Shown piece by piece: positions 37,701 through 48,281 of a stretch of 64,000 nucleotides of DNA. Source of the DNA: Ectocarpus siliculosus (Eukaryota; Sar; Phaeophyceae; Ectocarpales; Ectocarpaceae); contig FN649737.1 in the NCBI GenBank assembly GCA_000310025.1, positions 1,435,168 through 1,499,167 on the forward strand, read 5' to 3'. Under the pieces are notes generated by a model that was not told the origin of the DNA, searched no databases, and worked only from the letters and a program-made list of their open reading frames with translations. The stretch's first letter is position 1. Every line of letters starts with the position of its first letter. The position numbers were made by a program, and so were the translations under genes.

Positions 37701-40159
37701 CCTTGGGGGCGTCGTCTATGAAGCACGTGTACACCAGGAGGCACCCTCGCAAGATCGATGCCACAACACCCTGACTGTGAGCGGTGGTCTCGCGCTGCTC
37801 CCACCGAAGCTGCGGTGGGTGGATCGCACCGCTGCCTCTCGGACGCACACCGGAACTGTGCGCGGCTGCTGCTGTGGGTGTTGGCATGCAAGTGCCCGCT
37901 TGACCGTACGCACTCGCTCTACCCCACCCCCTCTCTATGCGAAGGTGTGGTCTCGAGGGTCGTCATCGAAGTTGCCGGTGTCGCTGCTGTTCTTGTGGTT
38001 CTTTGTCTGCGCGCCTTTGGTGTTCGTGGGGAGCTACTTTGGTTTCCGTGCGGAGACTTACACCATTCCCGTCAGGGTCAACCAAATCGCCAGGTGACTG
38101 CTGGTTGTGCAGGGCGCACTTTCGTGTTGTGTGCTTTTACCACGATAGTGCTTGATGCTGTACGTGTTGTTCCTCGTAAATCCCGGGCAACCCGCTCTCT
38201 TCCGTGTCAAGTCTGTGGAGCTGAACACCATCGAGAACCAATGACTTGAAAAAGCACCCCGTGTTGCGGGGCGGAAGTCGCGACATGACCTAAGAGGAGT
38301 CCACCAGTGACACGGCAACAGGAGTGCTTTGGTAGGGCTTTACGTTCCTTTTCGGTAGCACTGACACCCTGTCGATGACCCTGCCTGTCATGTGATTATT
38401 TGTCTTGGCGCGGGATGTGTTCTCCTTGTGTGCGTCCAGACATGTGCCGGGGCAGCTGTGGTACACCAACCCTATGTTTGCAATCGCTCTGGGTGGGGTC
38501 TTGCCTTTCGGCGCGGTGTGCATCGAGCTCTTCTTCATCATGAGCGCTCTCTGGCTGCACCAGGTTGGTGGCTCGTGTGATACAGAAGTTCGAAGTATCG
38601 GTAGAGAAGATCGATTGCTCGGCAGGTCTGTAAGTTCTGTTCAACTACAGGCCGTGGGCACAACAGCCGTATGCTGAAAAACGTTTGGATGCGGAAGTCT
38701 GACCTTCATCTGATTCGGACGTGTCAATGTCGCCCACACTTCCCAACCCCCCTTTCATGCTCTCTCCCGCGCCGGTTAGTTGATCATGCCATCTGCTTGT
38801 TCTGTGTTGTCTGACGAGTACATACCTCAGTTTCGAGGTTGTTTAGAATACCGTAGCAGAGGAATAGACTCGAATCAGAGTAGTCCCCTCCAGTGTCTGT
38901 TTCTGCTTGTGCACAACCTGCGGTGCGGTGCGTTCGGCCAAATGCGTCAGCCTTGTGCTTACAGGGTGCCTCCTCCTTCCTGTCGTGCTGCGTTTGAATC
39001 AGATCTATTACGTGTTTGGGTTCCTGTACGTGGTGTTTTTCATCCTCATCGCCACTTGTGCGGAAATCACGATGGTGATGTGCTACTTCCAGCTCTGTAA
39101 TGAGGATTACCACTGGTGAGTATTATTTGTTTCTGCGTTACAAATGTTTCCAAGATACTGTTGGTTGACGTAATCTGTTGATTGGAGTGTTTCGTCAGGC
39201 ATGTAGCCACCATGATAGAGTACGTCTGCAGGCACGCTCGACCATACGGCGACGGAACTAGAACGAAATGCTCTACGATTACATGTACATGACACTTCAC
39301 ATCCGGGCTATCCTGAAAGGAACCGTTCAAATGCGCCTTTTGGGGTATTTAGAACTGGTCCTGCTGTCTCAAAAGGTGCCATACTCAGGCACTGTTATTG
39401 TCTAATTCTCGGGCCGATAACCAACATCTTTGGCCATCTATTGTTACGTACTTCTTATCTTTTGACAATAGAGCGCCGAGGTGCTTGTATGCCGTGCTTG
39501 CCAAATGCTGTGTTGTCACGGTGCAGTGACACGAGTTCCATTGACAAGGCAAGCGGTCGTGTTCGCGACCTCCTCATGTGTGCGATCACGTGGTTGTTCC
39601 GCTTGGAAATTGTCTTGACGGCCTCAGGTGGTGGCGTGCCTTCTTGTCGGCGGGGTCGAGTGCCGGATATCTGTTCATGTACTCTGTGTGGTACTTCTAC
39701 TCGAAGCTAGACATCAGCGGCTTTGTGTCGACCTCGGTCTACTTCGGCTACATGCTCGTGATTGCGCTAACCTTCTTCTTGCTGACGGGCAGCAGCGGAT
39801 TCTTTGCGTGCTTCTGGTGAGCATGATACTGACGTTAAGCCATGGACGCTGGGCTGGTTGTTCTGTAGACACCCGTAGCGTGCGTGAGCGTAGTCGGTCG
39901 CGATACATGCTGTAGGTTGGAATGATCGTTTCACGCTCAACTCGTTTGACCACTATGATGAATTCCTGCGATACCCATCGGTCCGAGCGCATGACAGGCG
40001 CGTCCTCTCCTCTTCTTGCAGTTACAATTTGAAGCGATGAACGCTGTGACGCGGACTGGTATTTGTTCGACCCACGCGTTTCCCGTGCTCCTACTGAACC
40101 CTTTCTGTCTGCGGTGCAGGTTCGTCCGCAAGATCTACAGCGCCATCAAGGTCGACTGA
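31732..40159 (+). CDS. Transmembrane 9 superfamily protein (TM9SF/EMP70, nonaspanin)
   Basis: Fifteen exons join in frame to 646 residues: 31732-31848, 32594-32710, 33156-33251, 33725-33819, 34114-34287, 34617-34773, 35353-35442, 36377-36493, 37122-37306, 37442-37619, 37945-38093, 38440-38563, 39003-39115, 39628-39816, 40120-40159. A signal peptide (first ~23 residues, cut before FYLPG) leads into the lumenal domain with [30 protein letters not shown] and the acidic C-rich linker. The [12 protein letters not shown] segment starts the nine-helix membrane domain, followed by the family signature [13 protein letters not shown] and later [13 protein letters not shown] and DYHWWWRAF. The C-terminus KIYSAIKVD carries the KxD COPI-binding motif, predicting a Golgi/endosome location. 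Length, order and motifs match TM9SF2/4-type proteins closely. TM9SF proteins act in endomembrane sorting and cell adhesion. Confidence 0.95.
34512..34556 (+). other. Pseudo-exon-like open segment in TM9SF intron 5
   Basis: An open stretch preceded by TTTCTGCAG and followed by GTGCGT looks like an exon ([16 protein letters not shown]), but no phase joins it to the flanking TM9SF exons. The next acceptor (ACTTTCAG at 34616) joins exon 5 in phase. It is recorded as a decoy. Confidence 0.3.
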
Positions 40160-40991
40160 TACAGCAACACTTGGGCAAGCGGGCAACGGTTGTTGCTCGC
40201 GGGCCACGACACCGAAAATGATGGGGGAGTTGAAAGTACCCCGTAACCAAGTATTGTATGGTCGTCAGCACGGATCGGGCAATCGTGTTGCCTTGGTGTT
40301 TTATTTCGTTTTGTGTATGATGCTCTGGGCACGCAGTACGGCACGCGTGAGCTACAAGTGAATTTGATTCGGAAGGTGGATACATGTCAAGTCGTACGCC
40401 TGTGACTTGCGTATTCGATGCCGTTCATAATGTAGTAGCCGTCTCTGTAACAGTTGTGGCCCGATGGAAGATCCAAGCACTTGGGCTTTGCTGAGTTCGT
40501 CGGCGACAATAAATAGCTTGCCGGTGTACAAAAGACACCGATGTAACGGTAAAGTGGGCTGCTGCTGGGTGCCCTGCTCTTGGCTTCTTGGCAGGAGTGT
40601 GGCGCACCCTCGGGGCCTCGTGGGTGGATTGTTTTTTGTTGTTTGCTTTGTATTGTCAAAATTAATGCAAAAATGCTCTGATTGATGGCCACAATCAAGC
40701 CCACCATGTGATCAATGGGGTGGATTGTGGTTTATCGGGTGATGACATTTTATGTGTTCACGGCCAACCACCAACCAGGCGTTTGGCGGACAGGAGAGAC
40801 GGACATTTTGATGGTTTGGCGGAACCACACAATGGGGGCCCCGTGTTCACGATTTTCGACGGAACCACCTGTCAAGCGTAAACCCGCCGCATTTCACCAG
40901 CAGCCACAGCTACTCCTCTCCTTGTACACAACAGCTAAATATACGCAGCATTGACACACCTGTTCACCTGTTGCTCCAACAACGATTGGAG
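40160..40991. other. Intergenic, TM9SF to METTL5
   Basis: Contains the TM9SF 3' UTR and the METTL5 promoter/5' UTR in tandem orientation. No additional exon, repeat family member or RNA gene was recognised. Confidence 0.4.
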
Positions 40992-43900
40992 ATGAAGCTC
41001 AAGCACTTGGAATCACATCTGCAATCGGTGACAACTTACAGCGAGCTTGGCGCCGAGAAAGTCAACATCGAGCTCGAACAGTACAGGTGTGTGCCCTTTA
41101 TTCAAATCCACTTTCCAATGTGAATACAACATTCAGACTTGAGACTGATGGACATATTCATCTGTCGTGCAGCACCTGATGCTGAACTGCCGTACAAGTT
41201 CCTTGTATCTGCAGACAACAGCAGACACATTTGTGTGAGGAGGGCACTTGTTATGGAGCAAGCTTGCTGGCATGTTATCCAACATGGAGTACTGCAAATA
41301 ATGTATGCGTTCATACTCTGCTGAATCGACCGCGTACAAAGTATTGAGACTACAGCAGTACCATGGCGGCTTGTAGTCTACCCCCGTAGGCCCTTTTCTA
41401 CTCAATGTGATTCTGTCGGCACTGATGTGCGCTGGTACTGCAGTATATTGGCTTTCCAGGTGGCGGCATCGTCTCTGTCCATGACTCCGCCCGAAGCACG
41501 CTATGTATTTTACCAACACGCTGCCCGATTCGGGTTGTGTGCACAGCAAGACGTAATCGAAGCTACAGTACAGCCGTACGCGTACCACGTTCACACGTCG
41601 AAGCTATTGCGACCGCTCTTTTGTGCACAAGCGCCAGTGAGTGTTTGCCCCTGGCTCGATTACAGCACGCTGGGGAGACCCTGGTGGCGGAGGCATCATG
41701 CGCTTGAAAGGAGAGAGTGAATGCGCGCCATGGTGTTGGATTTCGCGTGCGGTAGTACTTCTCCTGCTGTACCAGTAAACTATGTTGCTTGTTCCCGCTG
41801 CTGTAACGTGCTGTGTTCACCCAATTCATTGCCCTCTGTGTGCAGCACGTCAGCTCACTTGGCAGCAAGAATGGTCTATACGGCCGAATTCGAGTTTGGA
41901 GACATCGAAGACCGGAGCGTGCTCGATCTCGGTGAGAGGGTTGTTACATTAACTATGTATGTATTCGAATGTCATGTTTGGATCATTGAGGCTCTTCACA
42001 TTTGGACCTGCCACAAGACGCCCCCACCCCCGTCTACTGCTGTAAGATATCCATTATTTTCTACTACATGTGTCCATCTTTACCACGTTTTTTTTTTTGT
42101 CCAGGTTGTGGAACGGGTATGCTTGGGATAGCCGCCGGCATTCTTGGAGCCGGTGCCGTTGTGGGGCTTGACGTCGATTCTGGGGCGCTGTCAGCTGCAG
42201 CTGAAAACGCCGAATCGATGGAAATCGGTATGGACTTCGTGTGCTGCGACGTCGCACGGAACCCGTGCATACCAGGTAAACCAGCACGCCTTTTTTCATG
42301 CTCGAAAGTTGGGTTGGATTGCAGTGCTGTGTGAAGAGTAGTATGAATTTGGCTGTGTCGTATGGCTTGCAGAAAGAAAGTGTTGTTTGCCGCCCATTCG
42401 ACAGCACTGGAGTGCACTTTTTCCCCTCTCCATGGAGAAACGTGTGATGAAAGCTCATGAAGACTGCACATCTTTAGGTGGCCCTGGGCATGGGCAGCGA
42501 AGAGTCGTAAATGAATCCAACCGTGGCCGTGAGCACGCCGCAACTATTGGAACGCGAATTTTCTACCGCACGTTAGCAATAAATAGGACCAACATACCGC
42601 GGACTAAAATCCTAATCAGCCCTCTGCGTGTTGTCTGCCCAACAGAACGATTTGACACGGTGTTGATGAACCCTCCCTTTGGAACGCGAAGAGCTGGCAT
42701 CGATGTCGTCTTCCTGGAGCGTGCTCTTGAGGTATCTGTCCCGTTCAGACGTATGTTGTGGCTGTACCTATTTCGTGCGGGTTACCCCCATGGTCTTGGA
42801 GTTGTTCTCGAAATTGGCTGTCGTACCTGGTACGATTTAGAATCCTTTCATTCGTGGGGTTAAAGTTTGGCTATGTTGTTGACAAGGGCGTGAATTGGGT
42901 GGTGAAACCTCCTTGCGGTACCTTTGAGGCCATGCAAGGGAGTAAAGCCTTACGCATGACCCGAGATCTACCAGAGTGGCGGAAGGAGAGATATTAGCCA
43001 GACGTAAGTTTCAGATGGGGCTGCGTGATGGAGGGGTTTCGTGCTATTGTGGTGCCTTGGCGAGCAAGATGCCTTTCCCAGACACGGCAACACCTTTCGG
43101 TTATGCCGTGTGTTATTTACTTCAAAAATATGTAACATGAACCACGTCTGCTTTAGCCCTACGCCTATTCTCGCGTTTTGGCGGGGTCATTCAGAAGACT
43201 CGGATCCACACAGCCCACACCAACCTCAGGTTTCGAGGCATACGCTGATATCGTCATCCTTGCTGTATTGCACGTGTTTGTCGACGGCGTTTTCATGCAT
43301 GCGCTCCAGGCTGCACCGACGGTGTACTCCATGCACAAAACGTCAACCAGAAAGGTACGAAAGAGACACCATGCTTCCTCTGCAGGTGTTGAATACTGGC
43401 ACGACAGACATAGGCAGGTCGCCCCAGTCTTTCGCTTTGTCAGGCCACTTCCCACCCAACATGCTGTAAGACGTACCCGGTAACGATTATGTCAGAACCA
43501 TAGGGACCCAATGGTACTCCAAGCGACTCGTAGGGGCATATTGCTACTCTCGAAAAGCTGTACCTATGAAGAATCGCCGAACATACTTTCAAACGCGGTC
43601 GTCGAGGTTTCCTGCCGTAGGAGACAACCCTTTGCCATGTAAGATTGTGGGTTCAATATTCCCCAGAAAAGTGTGCACCGCCCCCTCGTTTGGGCAATGT
43701 AAGGGCTTCGATGTTGTCCACGGCACGAACTAACACAATCTGCATTTATTAGCGCTGCTGGGAGCGGCGCCGAATTTTTGGAGTACGGCAGCCGCACAGA
43801 GCTTCATAGCGAGTGCGTTGCTCATCAACGCTTTCGATCTTCCCTTGACGTCCGCCCGTTCCGCAGCACCTACTGAAGAAGGCGGAGGAATGGGGAGTGG

Positions 43901-44061
43901 ACATTACGGTCCTGGCGCAGCTGCGCTTTGATATTCCTGCGACTTACAAGTTCCATAAGCGCAGATCCATGGACGTGGAGGTCGATCTTATCAGGCTGCA
44001 GAAGCGCTTGTCGCGTTCAGATAGCTGTAGTACTGAGAGCGGTTTGGATGCCAAAGGATGA
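40992..44061 (+). CDS. METTL5: METTL5-type 18S rRNA N6-adenine methyltransferase
   Basis: Six exons (40992-41086, 41846-41931, 42105-42275, 42646-42731, 43310-43354, 43867-44061) join in frame to 225 residues, against about 209 in human METTL5. Residues near the start (LKHLESHLQSV, IELEQY) match the family's N-terminal helix. The SAM-binding motif LDLGCGTGMLGIAAGILGAG and acidic loop GLDVDSGAL follow, then the catalytic NPPFGTRRAGID, with the NPPF tetrad of N6-adenine methyltransferases. The C-terminal HKTSTRK, ATYKFHKRRSMDVEVDLIR is nearly identical to animal METTL5. The enzyme methylates one adenine of 18S rRNA, in animals as a complex with TRMT112. A short serine-rich tail after the conserved domain is lineage-specific. 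Confidence 0.93.
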
Positions 44062-45096
44062 CGGGAAGGATGACGCTGGAGTTTGGTTTCGTGCTAAAAG
44101 AGCTTTCCCCACCTCGTGTAAATAGGACAGAAGATGCTTTTTTTTTTCGTGGGTAGCTTTTGTTAAAGGGTTACCTAAAAATAAAAACGCAACAAGCAGT
44201 GGCAAAGGTTGTGTGCCGCGTGTTGGATGTCTACATACATATACAGCAGTATGTTGCGACTTCCATGTTTTGGTCAGAGATTACCGGTATTTGTTGTGTG
44301 TCTGGCAACAAATGGATAGAAGATGGTCTTGTCGGGCAGCAAGTGGATGGTGTACGGCACGCTCGTCCGAATGTGTGTAACGTTGGGACGTCGGGCATGC
44401 GGCATTCATCTTCAAATACATGGGGGCAAATTGGTTGAATGCCCCATCTTGACTGGTATCAGAACATTTTCACCATTCATGCCAGAACGCGGGTCGTTTG
44501 TACCAGCTTTGCACTTCTTGCGATTCTTTCTAAGTTGTTTTCCTTGCGTTTCTGTGTTTCTGTGGTTTACGTGTGTTCGAAGGTACGTAAGTACACAGCA
44601 GCCGCAGCGTCACTTGGCGTCACCGGTTGAGACTACTATTATAGTGAGTGGTGCAACAAAAAAAAATTATAATAGTCAACATCATACGTGGTGTACAGCA
44701 GTATATATATATTTTCTAAAACTGTACGTCCAATACACCCACCCACGGTTCCCACGAAGTTCGAAAGCGATACACACATAGAGGTTTGTGTAATGTACGT
44801 ATGCTGTACACGTTGAATTCATCGGAGGACAGAGTTATGATTGTATTTACCGAAGGAATTTTGTCGTTCGATAAAAAAATAAGGAAGATACACGCGCGCA
44901 GATTTCCTCTTGTACGAAAAAAAACGCCACCGGCGACATCGCCCTGCGCGCCCTGCAAGCGCCCACACGACAACACACACCTACCTTCTCTCCTCTTCCC
45001 TCTCCACGCCCGGCTCAGATCCCGAGCCTCCGCAAGCCTTAGCGTCGTGCATCAACGTACACGCGGCGGTTCCTCAACAAGAAACAAGCTTCGAGT
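44062..45096. other. Intergenic, METTL5 to bL34m
   Basis: Holds two TACAGCAG motifs (44242, 44694) and an imperfect hairpin at about 44627-44680 (ACTACTATTATAGT opposed to TTATAATAGT). No exon was recognised. The bL34m promoter should lie at the right-hand end. Confidence 0.4.
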
Positions 45097-47260
45097 ATGG
45101 CGCTCAGGTCCTTGAGCCGAGCCGGGGTTGAAATGGGTGCGAGGGTAGTTGGAACGGGCAGCAAGTGTTGTCGGGTGCCTCACGCCACCAGGCACGTGGG
45201 TGGGGCTGAGCGGAAGATGTCATCCGTCGTCGGGCAGGGGCCAGGGCACCGAGCACCGTCTTTCCGACAAGGTGGGACCTCTATCTAGAGGTGCTTGATA
45301 TCCTCTCCTGTAGAGAATGGAAACACCAAGAAGCTTCGTGGACTTGTGGACTTGAAAAAAATGGTCTTGGTTCGCTCGCCTCCGCTGTATGTAGCCCTCA
45401 CCCTCGTCTTCGGTTTTCCCCTTGATCCTCTGGCAAATTGCCATTTCAAGAAACTCAATCAAGGCGGCCTGCTGCCTCGTTGCTAAGGTACTATCGTGTG
45501 TTATTTCGTGGCCAGTCAGTGCTTTTTTATTCGGTTCGCGTCCGTTTGCATCGGGACGGTTCACACGTCATCGCTCTACACAACAGCAGTATTATTATAA
45601 TATTATAGTAGCAGCGAGGCAGCAGTGTACAAATACAACGTAGGCTAAGGAGCGAGCTGGCCTCGTTTGCAGTAGGTAGGTATAGGTTGTTCTCGGCCGG
45701 GATGTTTGGCAGTCTCACCAGTAAGGATTGAGTGAGACCTGCTGCGGCGGAGGGACATCTGCTAGACAATGTCTGCTGTTGCTTCTCCGTGTCACCGTGT
45801 CTCGTGTCGCAAAACGTCACCGGCTGTGTCGGCTCTGTACCCACGGTTGTAACCTTCGTCGACATGCCAGATTTTTTGGTTGGGCCGCACTCGGAGAACC
45901 CTTGATGAGGTCGATTGTTGCAGCGTTGCAGCGTTCAGCTCACACCAGTATTCCGACTTCACTTGAAGAAGGCAGAGATGACTCTCTACAAAGGCAGAGA
46001 CAAGCACATATGACACATGTGGCCGTCAGGCATACATAGTTGACGTGAAGAAAAGTACGGGAGGTGGTCGTGTTTGACTCGTTTGGACGTTTGGACGATG
46101 AGCAATTTTTAATTTTCAATTTTTGAGACGGGAAGGAAGGGACGCGCAGACGCACCCCCATCAACGACTTGTAGTCTAGATGTTGTGAAAACGCGCAGCC
46201 CTACGAGAGGCACACAAATAATAATGACACACTGGCTGGTGTCGATGTACATTGCTGTCCATTGGTACGCGCTCATTCCACAGCGCCGACTAGCCGCCTG
46301 CCGACCTTCACGAAGTTCAACCTCTCGCCCTCCTGTGAACGGACGGCGTATGTATTTGTGTTTGTATTTGCTGTGCAACCAGTTTACTTGCCAATATCCC
46401 TCTGGCAATGTCGGGTTGAGCTTCTGTGCATACAGGAGCGCAACTATTTTTGCCAATTAGCTACGAAATCGGCATTTTTATTTCGTCGGTCCTCTATTCA
46501 TATGTGCGTTGAATCTCTTGTTTGTGCTGGAGTGTGGGATTCACGCAGTGGTTACTGCTGTTGAGTGCATGCTCTCTCTCTCTCGCTTTCAGTGTTTTCC
46601 CTTATTCTAGGCATCAATTTTGCCGAAAAGTTCTCGACAAGTCCGTCGGCAACCGTGTGCATGTCGTTCATTTTTGGTACCCACCTCCCTGGCATTGCCG
46701 CCCACTTCCGTTTTTCGTCGTCACGCGACTTTTGCGCAGGGTCGTTGGGTGCCGGAACGCAGCTGTTCAAGCTGGTGGAGACGGACCTCATGTCTAAGGA
46801 GCTCACTCGCTACGGTCCTGCCGATGCCGAACATTTGGGGCTGCACTCTATCCAGGATGTGCTGTCCGACATCGCCGCCGCCACCCTCACGCCCCACAAG
46901 CTCGCCGCACCTGCCGTCACTGCGGTTGCTCCGTCTGCGGAAGTGGCGTCTGTGCCGGCTACGGAGGAGCCGGCAGCAGCGCCAGCTGTGCGAGAGGAAG
47001 AGGTGCTTGCCGCATGGGGGCTGGGACCTGTTGTAACAGACGGTTCCGAGGTTGAGGGCATACAGGCACCTCCTGTGGGAGAGGTCGGGGAAGAGGGAGG
47101 GGAGGTATCGAACGAGAAGGTGGCAATCAAGCGCACTTATCAGCCGAGCACTCTCAAGAGAAAGAGGAAGCATGGCTTCCTGTACCGCGCCAAGACGCGC
47201 CTGGGCAAGAAGATCCTGCGAAGGCGTCAAGACAAGGGTCGCTGGAGGCTGGGCATCTAA
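45097..47260 (+). CDS. Mitochondrial ribosomal protein bL34m
   Basis: Two exons (45097-45271 and 46740-47260) join in phase 1 to give 231 residues. The last 45 residues are an unmistakable bL34 protein: [20 protein letters not shown] followed by [21 protein letters not shown]. The first exon ([18 protein letters not shown]) is rich in Arg, Ser and Ala without acids, as in a mitochondrial presequence. The plastid bL34 of red-lineage algae is usually plastid-encoded, which also favours mitochondrion; that is inference. Between the two lie about 140 residues of Ala/Pro/Val/Glu-rich sequence, including [20 protein letters not shown], which is unusually long for this tiny ribosomal protein. Alternative starts upstream in exon 2 exist but would drop the presequence. 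Confidence 0.88.
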
Positions 47261-48281
47261 GGAAACCGACCAGTTTATTGCGTCCCCTGGCTCGGCGCTT
47301 GGGAGGCACATCGTTGTACATAGAGTTAAGTGATTTGGAACAAGTAGTAGAGATTTTTCGGAGGCAACGTGACAGTCTTCTCGGAAAGTTCCAAATGGTG
47401 GGAGAAAGTAGGCAGAAGGCGTAAAAGGACCGGGCAGGTCGACTGTTCCCTGCTCACACGGAAGCGGCCTTTTGCCCCCGGTTTAAGTTGTCTTGTGCGC
47501 GCACCTCTGGAGATGGGATGTCTTGTGCGCATCATACGTAGTTTGTCGAGTGTTCGTAGATTTTTGGTCCCATTGCAAGAACACATATGCATAAGTGCAA
47601 CATAGACACGAAGCACCACGCAACAACGAGGAAGGAGATGGTATAGCACTCCAGGGGCGGCCGTTGTTTCTGAGTTGCGCCTTATTAAACTTTTCATTTT
47701 CGGAGCATCGGTGTACCTTGCGAACGAAAGTAGGAACCGTTCTTGTTATAGCTTGTAGACCTGAGGTGGAGTTCCGGTGTCTTCCGTGTCTCTCTTTTAG
47801 TAGGCGGGTGGGATTTGATTTGACTCAGGCGACAGTTTCTGGTTGAAACCGTGCTGAAGCTCACATGTTTTCACTCAATAGCACTCGGACAGATGAATGA
47901 CATTGAATGGTGTGCCGGCAAGATCTTTTTGTTTTTGTCTGAAATCCTGGTAACCTTTCGAACATGGGCATGAACGCTTTGAATGCGGGCGACTTGATAA
48001 CTCCAAGCTATGCTTTGTTCTGGGTGGCCAATATTTTCAGCATCACGGTCTTGTGTTCAGACCCAACCGTAGCTGTCGGAATCAAGAGCTCAAAAGGTTG
48101 TGGTTGATACTCCCTTACGATGCCTCAAACACCAACACGGAACACGTGCGCCCTTCAGACTCAAAAATGTCCTGCAAGTCCATGCACCGACAAAGGAACG
48201 GCCACCACCAGTTGAGCTCCCTAAGCGTTGCACCCCGTAGTTCACGCGAACAGGAGGGGTCATCTTTGATGGGAGGGTGCC
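47261..48281. other. Convergent 3' intergenic region, bL34m and KDM8
   Basis: Lies between two stop codons on opposite strands, so it should carry both 3' UTRs. No exon, repeat or RNA gene was recognised. Confidence 0.4.
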
